From Microvirga terrestris (GTDB taxonomy: Bacteria; Pseudomonadota; Alphaproteobacteria; Rhizobiales; Beijerinckiaceae), in assembly GCF_015694425.1 (NCBI RefSeq), contig NZ_JADQDN010000002.1:62001-126000 (forward strand): 64,000 nucleotides of DNA, in the 5' to 3' direction. The translations under genes and the position numbers were made by a program. Below, piece after piece: positions 1-9,185 of this stretch. The notes below the pieces were generated by a model that saw only the letters and a list, made by a program, of their open reading frames with translations, was not told where the DNA came from and searched no databases. Numbering within the stretch: the first letter of the stretch is position 1; each line of letters begins with the position of its first letter.

Positions 1-97
1 CGGTGCAGTCGGTCTCCAGGGAAAGGCGGGCGGCGAAATGCGCCTGTGCGACCGCGGGTGCGGCAACCGGAATGGCCGCGACGGAACTGGCTGGCAT
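1..97 (-). CDS. Rhodanese-like protein, 5' end only
   Basis: This is the first 32 codons of a leftward gene that runs off the window. The ATG at 97-95 is preceded by a strong ribosome-binding site, AAGGAGG on the minus strand at 103-109. The visible peptide starts MPASSVAAIPVAAPAVAQAH and continues with FAARLSLETDCT. An alanine-rich lead followed by a 'HF-x-A-x-L-x-x-ETDC' stretch resembles the N-terminus of short rhodanese-domain sulfurtransferases of rhizobia, which often lie divergent to an AraC/GlxA-type regulator as here. The catalytic-cysteine loop lies outside the window, so the family call rests on the N-terminus and the neighbourhood. Confidence 0.5.
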   Translation of the reverse strand, partial: MPASSVAAIPVAAPAVAQAHFAARLSLETDCT

Positions 98-185
98 GAG
101 ATCCTCCTTGTGGAAAAGCCATGGCCAGAGTTCCGCACTGGCGTCATGGTGGAAAGTGGCGCTCCTGCCAACAGACGTAAACATC

Positions 186-1181
186 ATGCCAAACCGCCTC
201 GTCGTCGCCCTCGCCTACGATCGCCTGAGTACCTTCGAATTCGGCATTGCCGTGGAAATCTTCGGATTGCCTCGTCCAGAGATGGGGCCGGACTGGTACC
301 GCTTCGCCGTCTGCGCCATCGAGCCCGGCCCCCTGCGCGCCATCGGTGGCTTCCAGATCATGGCCGATGGCGATCTCGAGCTTCTGGAGCAGGCCGATAC
401 CATCGTGATTCCCGGCTGGCGCGGAGCCTCCGCCGAGCCGGTCCCGACAGCACTCGTCGACGCCCTGAGACGCGCACATGAACGCGGCGCGCGGCTGATG
501 TCGATCTGCTCCGGCGTCTTCGCGCTCGCCGCCACCGGCCTGCTGTCGGGCCGCCGCGCGACGACCCACTGGCATTACGTGGAGCAACTCTCGGCAGCCT
601 ATCCCGATATCGAGATCGAGCCGGACGTTCTGTACGTGGATGAGGGTCTGCTGCTGACATCGGCCGGCAGCGCCGCGGGAATCGATCTCTGCCTGCATGT
701 GGTGCGCCATGATTTCGGCCCCGAGATCGCCAACCGGCTGGCCCGCCGCCTCGTCGTGCCGCCGCATCGCGAGGGCGGCCAGGCGCAGTTCATCGAACGC
801 CCCGTTCCACCGGCCCGGGAGGGAACGAGATTCGCTCCCCTGTTCGACCGGATGCGGCAACGGCTCAGCGAAGAGCAGCCCATCGACATGCTGGCCACGG
901 AGGTCGGCATGAGCACCCGCACATTCCTGCGCCGTTTCAAGGCCGCAACCGGCATGCCGCCCGGCGAGTGGCTGCTCGGAGAGCGCCTGATCCGCGCCCG
1001 TGAACTGCTGGAGACGACCCGGAATTCGATCGAGGATATTGCCAGCGTAACCGGCTTCGGCTCAGCGGCGACGCTGCGCCATCACTTCCGGTCGCGGCTC
1101 GGCACAAGTCCGGCGGCCTATCGAAGCCGCTTTGCTCAAGAGGCTAAGAACAGCTTTTCCCTCAGCACAGCTCCACAATGA
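186..1181 (+). CDS. GlxA-family transcriptional regulator (DJ-1/PfpI plus AraC HTH)
   Basis: A 331-residue transcription factor. Residues 4-170 form a DJ-1/PfpI-like (type 1 glutamine amidotransferase fold) domain with the nucleophile-elbow sequence SICSGVFALA, cysteine at 108. Residues about 215-320 are an AraC-type DNA-binding domain with two helix-turn-helix units, near 232-254 (DMLATEVGMSTRTFLRRFK) and 280-302 (IASVTGFGSAATLRHHF). The frame stays open upstream to base 3, but the ATG at 186 is chosen because homology begins there and the upstream part overlaps the divergent gene's leader. Family members sense small metabolites and often control the adjacent divergent gene, here the rhodanese-like gene. 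The effector cannot be told from sequence. Confidence 0.88.
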   Translation: MPNRLVVALAYDRLSTFEFGIAVEIFGLPRPEMGPDWYRFAVCAIEPGPLRAIGGFQIMADGDLELLEQADTIVIPGWRGASAEPVPTALVDALRRAHERGARLMSICSGVFALAATGLLSGRRATTHWHYVEQLSAAYPDIEIEPDVLYVDEGLLLTSAGSAAGIDLCLHVVRHDFGPEIANRLARRLVVPPHREGGQAQFIERPVPPAREGTRFAPLFDRMRQRLSEEQPIDMLATEVGMSTRTFLRRFKAATGMPPGEWLLGERLIRARELLETTRNSIEDIASVTGFGSAATLRHHFRSRLGTSPAAYRSRFAQEAKNSFSLSTAPQ

Positions 1182-1204
1182 AAAAAGCCGCCCCTAGGGC
1201 GGCT
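1181..1204 (-). terminator. Rho-independent terminator of the MucR-type gene
   Basis: An 8-bp perfect stem (AGCCGCCC / GGGCGGCT, 1186-1193 with 1197-1204) and a 3-nt loop are followed on the minus strand by six T residues (1186-1181). It sits 22 bp beyond the stop codon of the MucR-type gene. The T tract abuts the glxA-type stop codon, so the same hairpin may also limit read-through from the plus strand. Confidence 0.85.
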
Positions 1205-1226
1205 GATTTCAACGTATGAAAGTCGT

Positions 1227-1661
1227 TTAGCTGGCGCTGCGCGAGGAACGGCGCTTCCGGCGCTGCTGGCCGAGGCCCATTTCCTTGGCAAGCTCGGAGC
1301 GGGCCTTCGCGTAGTTGGGAGCCACCATCGGGTAATCGACGGGCAAGGCCCACTTCTCGCGGTACTGCTCGGGCGTCATGTTGTACTGAGTGCGCAGATG
1401 GCGCTTCAGCGACTTGAACTTCTTTCCGTCCTCAAGGCAGACGATGTAATCCGGGGTCACGGACTTCTTCACCGGGATCGCCGGCTTGGGCGCCTCGACC
1501 GGAACTTCTACGGTGCCGCCTCCGACACGAAGAAGAGCCGTATGGACCTCGTTGATCAGAGTCGGAAGGTCGGATGTAGGAACAGAATTATTGCTGACAT
1601 AGGCAGAAACGATGTCGGCAGCCAGCTCAATGTAGTTCGAAGCAGCGATATTGTCGCTCAT
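1227..1661 (-). CDS. mucR: MucR/Ros-family transcriptional regulator, altered zinc site
   Basis: A 144-residue MucR/Ros regulator, a global repressor family of alphaproteobacteria that controls exopolysaccharide, motility and cell-cycle genes by binding AT-rich promoters. Residues 1-45 carry the N-terminal region needed for oligomerisation in the family. Residues 66-125 are the Ros-type zinc-finger domain, with the family sequence [10 protein letters not shown] followed by TPEQYREKW. The start at 1661 is preceded by GGAAAGGAAG. The zinc ligands normally follow C-x2-C-x9-H-x3-H. Here they read C75-x2-D78-x9-H88-x3-Q92, so the second Cys is Asp and the last His is Gln. Asp in the second position occurs in known family members; the Gln is unusual. 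Basic tail QRRKRRSSR. Confidence 0.9.
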   Translation of the reverse strand: MSDNIAASNYIELAADIVSAYVSNNSVPTSDLPTLINEVHTALLRVGGGTVEVPVEAPKPAIPVKKSVTPDYIVCLEDGKKFKSLKRHLRTQYNMTPEQYREKWALPVDYPMVAPNYAKARSELAKEMGLGQQRRKRRSSRSAS

Positions 1662-2083
1662 TTTGATTTTCTTCCTTTCCGGCTCTTTAGAACAGCTCAA
1701 AAAAGCTTTTCAACCTATCTTTGAGCATTCTCGTCTGAAGCAATGCTTGCTTCTTCCTAGAACCGCACCGTACTTGCACAGAAATCGTGCTTGTTCGTCC
1801 AAGTATGGCAAATTCAGCCTCAATGCAAGATGTTCAAAAGGAAAACTTTGGAAAACTTCGTATCATCTTGCACTGTGCAATAAACCCTGGAGCAAAAGTT
1901 AATGCCTGTGTCCATAGGTTAGGCACTTGATCACATAATTTTCATGCTTTGGAGCCGAAGAAGTAACTAGAAAGGCACTTCGATAGAACATTCGAGCCTC
2001 TCTTGCGTCCCATGCGGACCCGGCGTGGGAAATCAGAGTTATCTGTGCATAATCCCTGCCCGATATACTCACCGGAAGATTTC
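1662..2083. promoter_or_regulatory. AT-rich upstream region between mucR-type gene and oligopeptidase B
   Basis: About 420 bp without a convincing gene. It is clearly more AT-rich than the surroundings, especially 1690-1960, with A/T runs typical of MucR/Ros target DNA. It holds the divergent promoters of the MucR-type gene and probably ptrB. MucR proteins are known to autoregulate, so this is a plausible operator region, but I see no single defined operator. Confidence 0.4.
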
Positions 2084-4195
2084 ATGAAACCCGAGCGCCT
2101 CCCCTTCGATCCCTTGCCTGCTGCACCGTCGATTTCCGCAAGACCGCATGTCTTCGAGATGCATGGGGCTGAGGTCCGAGACGACTACGCTTGGCTGAAG
2201 GCGGAGAACTGGAAGGAAGTCCTCAAGGATCCGTCCGTCCTCGATTCGGAGATCCGGGTCGGCCTGGAACAGGAGAACGCCTACGCGGCCGCAGCCTTCG
2301 CCGACACGGAGGAGTTCCAGACCCGACTCGTGGCCGAGATGCGTGGACGCATCAAGGAAGACGATTCTTCGGTTCCGGAGCCTGACGGTCCGTACGCCTA
2401 TTTCACCCGCTACCGGGAGGGAGGGCAGCACCCTCTCGTCTGCCGCCAGCCGCGCGACGGCGGGTCTGAGACGATCATGCTTGATGGAGACAGGGAGGCC
2501 GAGGGCCATCCCTTCTTCGATCTCGGCGGAGCGGACCACTCGCCCGATCACCGGCTCCTCGCATGGGGGGCTGACATTAAGGGCTCGGAATACTTCACGA
2601 TTCGCGTCCGTGACGTTGAGAGCGGCGGAGATTTGCCTGACGCCGTGTCCCAGACTTCCGGCGGGGCCGTGTGGCTCAACGACTCGTCAGGCTTCTATTA
2701 CATTGAACTCGACGAAAACCACCGCCCGGTCCGGGCCAAGCTTCACCGCCTCGGCACGAGCCCCGATCAGGATCAGGTCGTCTACGAGGAGGAGGATCCC
2801 GGCTTCTTCGTGAAGCTCGGCACCACCCAGTCGGACGCCTTCGTGCTCATCGAGGCAAGCGACCACGAAACCTCGGAAATCTGGCTTCTCGACCGGGCCG
2901 ATCCATCGGCCGCGCCCCGGGTGGTCGAGCCGCGCACGCCGCAGCTCAAATACGATGTGGAGCATCACGGCGATGATCTCATCATCCTGACCAATGCGGA
3001 TGGGTCGGAAGACTTCAAGATCGTCACGGCTCCCGTCGCAACACCGGGACGAGCCCATTGGCGCGATCTCGTGCCCTATCGCCCGGGCACGATGATCCTC
3101 TCCCACGTGGCGCTTGCCCGATATCTCGTGCGCCTTGAGCGCGAGAACGCAAATCCGCGCATCATTCTGCGGGAGTTCGCAACAGGACGCGAAGAGAGCG
3201 TCGCCTTCGACGAGGAAGCCTACTCGCTAGGATTCTCGGCGGGCTACGAGTTCGACACGGATGCGATCCGCTATCACTACTCGTCGATGACAACCCCGAG
3301 CGAAGTGATCGACTACAACCTGCGCACCGGGGAACGAAATTTACGCAAGCGCCAGGAGGTGCCGAGCGGCCATGATCCGGCCGACTACGTGACCCGCCGC
3401 CTTTTCGCCACCGCCCCTGATGGAGAGCAGGTGCCGATCTCCCTCGTTCATCGGCGAGAGGTTGCCCTCGACGGATCGGCGCCCTGCCTGCTCTACGGCT
3501 ATGGCTCCTACGGCATGTCAATGCCGGCGGGCTTTCGTACCGGGATCCTGTCCCTTGTCGACCGGGGCTTCGTCTATGCCATCGCTCATATCCGCGGCGG
3601 AACGGAGAAAGGCTGGCGCTGGTACATGGACGGCAAGCGCGAGAAGAAGCCCAACAGCTTCACGGATTTCATCGCGTGCGGCGAAGCTCTGATCCAAGCC
3701 CGATATACTTCGCGCGGCCGCATCGTCGCGCTTGGCGGCAGCGCCGGCGGCATGCTCATGGGTGCGGTGGCGAATCTGGCGCCGGATCTCTTCGCCGGAA
3801 TCATCGCCGAGGTGCCTTTCGTCGACGTGCTCAACACCATGCTCGACAGCGAGCTCCCCCTCACCCCGCCCGAATGGCCGGAATGGGGCAACCCGGCTGC
3901 GGATGAGTCGGCTTTTCGCAACATTCTATCCTACTCGCCGTATGACAACGTGAAGCCTCAGACCTATCCGGCGATCCTGGCGCTTGCAGGGCTGACGGAC
4001 CCACGCGTCACCTATTGGGAACCGGCGAAGTGGGTGGCGCGGTTGCGGGCCACCATGACGGGCGGCGGTCCCATCCTGTTCAAGCTCAACATGGAGGCCG
4101 GGCACGCAGGGGCTGCCGGTCGCTTCGACCGTCTGGAGGAAGTCGCCCTCGCCTATACCTTCGCTCTTAAATGCATCGGGGGGTTTCAGACTTGA
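2084..4195 (+). CDS. ptrB: Oligopeptidase B (S9A serine peptidase)
   Basis: A 703-residue prolyl-oligopeptidase-family enzyme, the usual length for oligopeptidase B, which cleaves short peptides after basic residues in the cytoplasm. The N-terminal half (about 75-410) is the beta-propeller. The C-terminal alpha/beta-hydrolase domain has the catalytic serine S553 in GGSAGG, aspartate D639 in LTDPRV and histidine H674 in EAGHAG. The linker YNLRTGERNLRKRQEVPSG is characteristic of oligopeptidase B rather than prolyl oligopeptidase. The ATG at 2084 follows ACCGGAAGA; an in-frame extension to 2003 is possible but has no homology-like content. No signal peptide. It stands alone in its orientation before the kinase genes. 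Confidence 0.92.
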   Translation: MKPERLPFDPLPAAPSISARPHVFEMHGAEVRDDYAWLKAENWKEVLKDPSVLDSEIRVGLEQENAYAAAAFADTEEFQTRLVAEMRGRIKEDDSSVPEPDGPYAYFTRYREGGQHPLVCRQPRDGGSETIMLDGDREAEGHPFFDLGGADHSPDHRLLAWGADIKGSEYFTIRVRDVESGGDLPDAVSQTSGGAVWLNDSSGFYYIELDENHRPVRAKLHRLGTSPDQDQVVYEEEDPGFFVKLGTTQSDAFVLIEASDHETSEIWLLDRADPSAAPRVVEPRTPQLKYDVEHHGDDLIILTNADGSEDFKIVTAPVATPGRAHWRDLVPYRPGTMILSHVALARYLVRLERENANPRIILREFATGREESVAFDEEAYSLGFSAGYEFDTDAIRYHYSSMTTPSEVIDYNLRTGERNLRKRQEVPSGHDPADYVTRRLFATAPDGEQVPISLVHRREVALDGSAPCLLYGYGSYGMSMPAGFRTGILSLVDRGFVYAIAHIRGGTEKGWRWYMDGKREKKPNSFTDFIACGEALIQARYTSRGRIVALGGSAGGMLMGAVANLAPDLFAGIIAEVPFVDVLNTMLDSELPLTPPEWPEWGNPAADESAFRNILSYSPYDNVKPQTYPAILALAGLTDPRVTYWEPAKWVARLRATMTGGGPILFKLNMEAGHAGAAGRFDRLEEVALAYTFALKCIGGFQT

Positions 4196-4283
4196 CGTAC
4201 GGCCCTATGTCTCGTTGTACCGTATCTAACCGCATAGGTTGAGATAGCTGCGGGATACCAGGGATTTCCGAAAGTACGCGTCA

Positions 4284-6674
4284 ATGTCTGAAAGGGGCCA
4301 CTCCGAGACGGTCGTTCGCGCCTCTTCCCGCAAGGAAAGCGACAAGCAACGTCTTGCCGAACTGGAGAAGCGTGTTCGCGAGTTGGAGACCACGCTCCAT
4401 GTGGCTAACGCCAAGTTGGATATTGCACTCGAAATGGGCAAGCTGAGTGCTTGGGAGCGTGATCTCGAAACTGACAAGATGACTGGCACGGCCACCTTTA
4501 TGACGACCCTTGGTCTGCCGTCCGGGGCTGAGCCCACATTCGAAGAATTGGAGAGGATCTTCCATCCTGCTGACATGGAGCGGGTCAGGCAGGCCATCGC
4601 ATACGCCGAGCGGACAAATACCCGGATCAACATCGAGCACCGGATCATCAAACCTGACGGGCGTATCACGCGGATCCTGGTGCAAGGCGGCCATGTCTAC
4701 GAGGATGGAAAGCCTGTTCGCCATTTTGGGATCGTGCAGGACATCACGGAGCGGGAAAAGATCAAGGAGGACATCCAGCACGCCCAGCGCCGCCAGGAAT
4801 TCCTCTTGGAGCTCAACGATCAACTGCGCAGCCTTGATGATCCGGATGCGATCATGGAAACCACGGCTCAAAGCCTGGGATGGCTTCTGAAAGTCGATTG
4901 TGCCGGTTACGGGGAGGTCGACGAAAGCCGCGGAGTTATCCTGGTCGAGCGGGAATGGTCGAAAGGCGTGATCAGCAACGAAGGCCGGGCCTACCGCCTT
5001 TATGACTTCCTTCCCACCATGATGGCCGAACTCAAGCAAGGTCGGCCCATCTTTGTCGAGGACATCAGGAACGACCCTCGCGCGAGCAACCCGGCCGTTC
5101 AGACCGCCTACAGCACCATCAACGCCCGATCGGCACTGGCTGTACCCCTGCTCAAGGACCAGAAGCTCACTGCCATTCTCTACATGCATTCAGCCGAGCC
5201 GCGGGCTTGGACTGCGGATGATCTCACGCTGGCGGAGGATGTGGCTGAACGCACCTGGACGGCTGTCGAGAAGGCGCGTGCAGAAATGGATCTCAGGGAA
5301 ACGGACGCCAAGCTCCGTCTGATCGCCGAGTCCCTTCCAGCCCTGGTCTGGATCCTCAATCCGCAGACGGAGCTTCTCTACACCAACCAGAGGTGGGTGA
5401 CCTATTCCGGTCTCTCCTCTGAAGAAGCGCTCGGTCACAGCTGGATGCGGGCAATCCATCCGGACGATATGGCTCGCATGCAGGAAGAGCTGGTGCCGGT
5501 GGTGACTCTGCATACCGCCTATACGACAGAGGCAAGGTATCGATCTCACGAAGGCCATTATCGCTGGCACCTGATCCAAGGCGCTCCGATCCATTCCTCT
5601 ACCGGAGAGTTCAAGGGCTGGGTTGGAACCAGCGTCGACATCCACGATCTCAAGCAGACCGAAAAAGCTCTGAGAAAGAGCGAAGAACGGCTGCGCCTCG
5701 CACTGCAGGCTGCGAAGATGGGCGATTGGAGCTGGGATTCAGTCACGAATCTGGTCAGCCATTCCGATCATGCCGCTGAGATCGTCGGCGTTGCTCCCGG
5801 AACACGCATCACGCCGGAACAGATCCGCGATAGGATTCACCCCGCGGATCTGCCCCGCATGAGGGAGGCTAAAGAAAAGGCCAGGGAGACAGGTCAACCC
5901 TACAGCGTGCAGTACCGCATGAGGCGCTTCAATGACGGCGCCGAGATCTGGATCGCGACCCAGGCACAGACAACCCTGAATGAGGATGGCACCCTTGTGA
6001 CCAGTGGCATTATCCAGGATATCACTGACCGCAGGCACTCAGAGGAACGCCAGCAGTTGCTGATCCGTGAGCTGCACCACCGGGTCAAGAACACCCTCGC
6101 CACCGTCCAGGCCATCGTCGGATCCACCGCCCGCACCGCCTCGAGCATCGACGAGTTCTACCAGGGCTTCGTCGGCCGCATCGTGTCGCTCGCCCGCACC
6201 CACAACCTGCTCACCGAGGACCTGTGGCAGAAGGCAGCGCTCGAAGACCTGATCCAGACCGAACTCGGCCCCTACGAGGACGGCGCACGCAACCGCATCC
6301 TGGTTGAAGGCCCCCACGTGGAGCTGCCCTCGGAGGCAGCCGTGCCCATCGGCATGGCCATCCATGAGCTCACCACCAACGCAGCCAAGCATGGGGCCTT
6401 GTCGACCTTCGGCGGCCAGGTGGAGGTGCGCTGGCACGTGGAGCCGGGCGCGGAGCGGCCGATCCTGCACTTTGCCTGGACCGAGCATGGCGGTCCGAAG
6501 GTGAGCACGCCCACCCGGCAGGGCTTCGGCTCGCGCCTGCTGCAGCGGGTGCTGGCCACGCAGCTTCAGGCGGAGGTGTCCATGAACTTCCCCGAAGAAG
6601 GGCTGCGCTTCACCATGACCATGCCAATCCCTGGCACCCCGCCGATCTTCAACCCGGATCGTTCAGAGAATTGA
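4284..6674 (+). CDS. HWE-family sensor histidine kinase (PAS-GAF-PAS-PAS-HWE), copy 1
   Basis: A 796-residue soluble sensor kinase without membrane segments. Order: short coiled coil (15-45), PAS fold (46-165, ending DITEREK), GAF (about 172-335), PAS (345-462), PAS (470-585, ending DITDRRH), then the HWE kinase core. Visible catalytic features are ELHHRVKNTLATV with the likely phospho-histidine H599, the N-box HELTTNAAKHGALS (H694, N700) and the family-defining W-x-E at W732/E734. HWE kinases are mostly alphaproteobacterial, and many act in light or general stress signalling. No cognate response regulator is adjacent. The last 613 bp are almost identical to the next gene. Confidence 0.93.
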   Translation: MSERGHSETVVRASSRKESDKQRLAELEKRVRELETTLHVANAKLDIALEMGKLSAWERDLETDKMTGTATFMTTLGLPSGAEPTFEELERIFHPADMERVRQAIAYAERTNTRINIEHRIIKPDGRITRILVQGGHVYEDGKPVRHFGIVQDITEREKIKEDIQHAQRRQEFLLELNDQLRSLDDPDAIMETTAQSLGWLLKVDCAGYGEVDESRGVILVEREWSKGVISNEGRAYRLYDFLPTMMAELKQGRPIFVEDIRNDPRASNPAVQTAYSTINARSALAVPLLKDQKLTAILYMHSAEPRAWTADDLTLAEDVAERTWTAVEKARAEMDLRETDAKLRLIAESLPALVWILNPQTELLYTNQRWVTYSGLSSEEALGHSWMRAIHPDDMARMQEELVPVVTLHTAYTTEARYRSHEGHYRWHLIQGAPIHSSTGEFKGWVGTSVDIHDLKQTEKALRKSEERLRLALQAAKMGDWSWDSVTNLVSHSDHAAEIVGVAPGTRITPEQIRDRIHPADLPRMREAKEKARETGQPYSVQYRMRRFNDGAEIWIATQAQTTLNEDGTLVTSGIIQDITDRRHSEERQQLLIRELHHRVKNTLATVQAIVGSTARTASSIDEFYQGFVGRIVSLARTHNLLTEDLWQKAALEDLIQTELGPYEDGARNRILVEGPHVELPSEAAVPIGMAIHELTTNAAKHGALSTFGGQVEVRWHVEPGAERPILHFAWTEHGGPKVSTPTRQGFGSRLLQRVLATQLQAEVSMNFPEEGLRFTMTMPIPGTPPIFNPDRSEN
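6048..6660 (+). repeat. Direct repeat, copy 1: HWE catalytic module
   Basis: 613 bp that recur at 8566-9178 with only three substitutions by my alignment, all at third or silent first codon positions (GAA/GAG, CTG/TTG, CCA/CCG). The repeat starts exactly after the last PAS domain at the codons for RQQLLIREL and ends eight codons or fewer before each stop codon. The sensor regions upstream are clearly diverged. Confidence 0.97.
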
Positions 6675-6801
6675 CCTTCTGGTTAATAGTTCTACCCGCT
6701 CCTCCTCTATTGCCGCCCTCTCAGCATGACTTTACGGCATGAGGTGACGTAGCCTCCGGAAATGCTTAGAAAGCAGCAGACGCAGCTCAAGAGCATTGTT
6801 C

Positions 6802-9183
6802 ATGATCAACAGGGTCGACGTTCCGCCGTTTCCAAGAGCCGTTACGCCGCAAGGCGAGCGGCACTCGAACTCACAGGAAAAGAGCCGCGACATCAGCGAG
6901 ACGGAGTCAAGTGGGAACAGCGCCATGCTGCGTCTGGCGCTCGAAATCGCACGCATGGGATCATGGGAGCGGAATCTCGCCACGAACGAGATGACAGCCA
7001 ATCCGATCTGCAAGGCACATCTCGGACTGCCTGCCGATGAGCCTTTGACCTTCGAGAGGCTGAAGAAGCTGCAGCATCCGGGCGATGTCGAGCGCATCAA
7101 CCAGGCGGTCACCTATGCGCTGGCGACTCGATCCGACTTCAATGTGGAGCATAGGATCGTCCGTCCCGACGGTTATATCGGTCGCGTCCTCGTCAGGGGC
7201 ACGCCGATCTTCGAGGATGGCAAGCCGGTCCGCCTGGTCGGCGTGACGCAGGATGTCACGGAGCGTGAGCGCGCCAAGGAAGAGCTCAAGGATGCCAGGC
7301 GCCGCCAGGATTATCTGCTGAAGCTGAACGAGCAGCTTCGGAGCTTCAAGGACCCTTTCGCCGCCATGGAAGCGACTGCTCAGAGCATCGGCCAGCTCCT
7401 GAGAGTGGATTGCGTCGGCTATGGTGAGGTGGACAATGGCCGCAGTGTGGTGCTCGTCGAGCGGGAATGGTCAAGAGGTGCTATCAGCAACGAAGGCCGA
7501 GCTTACCGCCTGCAGGAATTCCTGCACGGCATGATCGACGACTCGAAGGTGGGGCAGATCCTGACCATCGAGGACGTTGCCACCGACCCGCGAACGAAAA
7601 ACCCCGCTCTCCAAAGCTTTTACAGCACAATCAATGCCCGGGCGGTTCTCACCGTCCCGCTGCTCAAGGAAGGCCACATCACGGCCATCCTTTATGTCAT
7701 CTCGTCCACACCGCGCTCCTGGGCGGAGGATGACGTGGCCTTGGTCGAGGATGTGGCTGAGCGCACCTGGACGGCCGTGGAGAAGCTGCGTGCCGAACGC
7801 AGCCTGCATGATACCGAGTTTCGGTTCCGAACCTTTACCGAGGCGCTGCCTGGATTTGCCTGGATCGCCACTCCGGAACTCGAACTGGTCTACTACGTGA
7901 ATGAGCAAAGCTGGTTCGAATTCTCAGGGCTCTCGCGCGAACAGACCCTGGGCCATGGCTGGCTGTCGATCATCCACCCCGAGGATCTCGCCGGAGTCAT
8001 GGAGGACTCCAAGAATGCGACCGACGATGTGATGGAAGCCGAGATGCGCTATCGGGCGGTCGACGGCACCTATCACTGGCACATCGTACGGGTCGGCTCG
8101 CTTTACGATGCTGATGGCGAGTTCAAGGGCAAGATCGGAACGAGCATCAACATTCACAACCTGAAGGAAACGGAAGCGGCCCTGCGCAAGAGCGAGGAGC
8201 GGCTCGCACTGGCTCAACGCGCCGCCCGGATCGGTGTCTTCGATTGGGATGTGGGCAGCGGCGCAATTACCTGGATGTCGGAGCAAGAAGAGCTGTTCGG
8301 GATTGAACCCGGCAGTTTCGAGGGAACTTACGAAGGCTGGACCTCCCGCATTCACCCGGCCGACTTGAATGCGTTCGAGAAGAGCTTTCGGGACACGATT
8401 GCACGAGGCGATCGGGAGATGGCTTTCACATATCGTATCCCCCTTCCGGATGGCTCCTTCCGCCACATCGAAGGAAGCCTGATGATCTTTTATGGGCAGG
8501 ACAACAGCCCGGCCCGGATCATCGGCGTCAATATCGACGTCACCAAGCACAAGCAGGCTGAGCATCGCCAGCAGTTGCTGATCCGTGAGCTGCACCACCG
8601 GGTCAAGAACACCCTCGCCACCGTCCAGGCCATCGTCGGATCCACCGCCCGCACCGCCTCGAGCATCGACGAGTTCTACCAGGGCTTCGTCGGCCGCATC
8701 GTGTCGCTCGCCCGCACCCACAACCTGCTCACCGAGGACCTGTGGCAGAAGGCAGCGCTCGAAGACCTGATCCAGACCGAACTCGGCCCCTACGAGGACG
8801 GCGCACGCAACCGCATCCTGGTTGAGGGCCCCCACGTGGAGTTGCCCTCGGAGGCAGCCGTGCCCATCGGCATGGCCATCCATGAGCTCACCACCAACGC
8901 AGCCAAGCATGGGGCCTTGTCGACCTTCGGCGGCCAGGTGGAGGTGCGCTGGCACGTGGAGCCGGGCGCGGAGCGGCCGATCCTGCACTTTGCCTGGACC
9001 GAGCATGGCGGTCCGAAGGTGAGCACGCCCACCCGGCAGGGCTTCGGCTCGCGCCTGCTGCAGCGGGTGCTGGCCACGCAGCTTCAGGCGGAGGTGTCCA
9101 TGAACTTCCCCGAAGAAGGGCTGCGCTTCACCATGACCATGCCGATCCCTGGCACCCCGCCGATCTTCAACCCGGATCAATAG
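6802..9183 (+). CDS. HWE-family sensor histidine kinase (PAS-GAF-PAS-PAS-HWE), copy 2
   Basis: A 793-residue paralogue of the preceding gene with the same domain order: PAS (near 45-160), GAF (about 168-335), PAS (345-462), PAS (468-585) and HWE core (590-790). The kinase core is identical in protein sequence to copy 1, while the PAS and GAF regions are only moderately similar, so the two proteins probably sense different inputs but deliver the same output. The ATG at 6802 is chosen; a TTG six bases upstream (6796) and an ATG at 6925 just before the first PAS domain are alternatives. The stop is followed after 2 bp by the isochorismatase-type gene. Confidence 0.92.
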   Translation: MINRVDVPPFPRAVTPQGERHSNSQEKSRDISETESSGNSAMLRLALEIARMGSWERNLATNEMTANPICKAHLGLPADEPLTFERLKKLQHPGDVERINQAVTYALATRSDFNVEHRIVRPDGYIGRVLVRGTPIFEDGKPVRLVGVTQDVTERERAKEELKDARRRQDYLLKLNEQLRSFKDPFAAMEATAQSIGQLLRVDCVGYGEVDNGRSVVLVEREWSRGAISNEGRAYRLQEFLHGMIDDSKVGQILTIEDVATDPRTKNPALQSFYSTINARAVLTVPLLKEGHITAILYVISSTPRSWAEDDVALVEDVAERTWTAVEKLRAERSLHDTEFRFRTFTEALPGFAWIATPELELVYYVNEQSWFEFSGLSREQTLGHGWLSIIHPEDLAGVMEDSKNATDDVMEAEMRYRAVDGTYHWHIVRVGSLYDADGEFKGKIGTSINIHNLKETEAALRKSEERLALAQRAARIGVFDWDVGSGAITWMSEQEELFGIEPGSFEGTYEGWTSRIHPADLNAFEKSFRDTIARGDREMAFTYRIPLPDGSFRHIEGSLMIFYGQDNSPARIIGVNIDVTKHKQAEHRQQLLIRELHHRVKNTLATVQAIVGSTARTASSIDEFYQGFVGRIVSLARTHNLLTEDLWQKAALEDLIQTELGPYEDGARNRILVEGPHVELPSEAAVPIGMAIHELTTNAAKHGALSTFGGQVEVRWHVEPGAERPILHFAWTEHGGPKVSTPTRQGFGSRLLQRVLATQLQAEVSMNFPEEGLRFTMTMPIPGTPPIFNPDQ
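8566..9178 (+). repeat. Direct repeat, copy 2: HWE catalytic module
   Basis: Second copy of the 613-bp module at 6048-6660 (offset 2518 bp), three silent differences. See the first copy for boundaries. Confidence 0.97.
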
Positions 9184-9185
9184 CC

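Noticed and set aside
1651..1902. 83-codon plus-strand open frame in the mucR upstream region
   Set aside because: It starts antisense inside the mucR-type gene, has no ribosome-binding site and no recognisable sequence.
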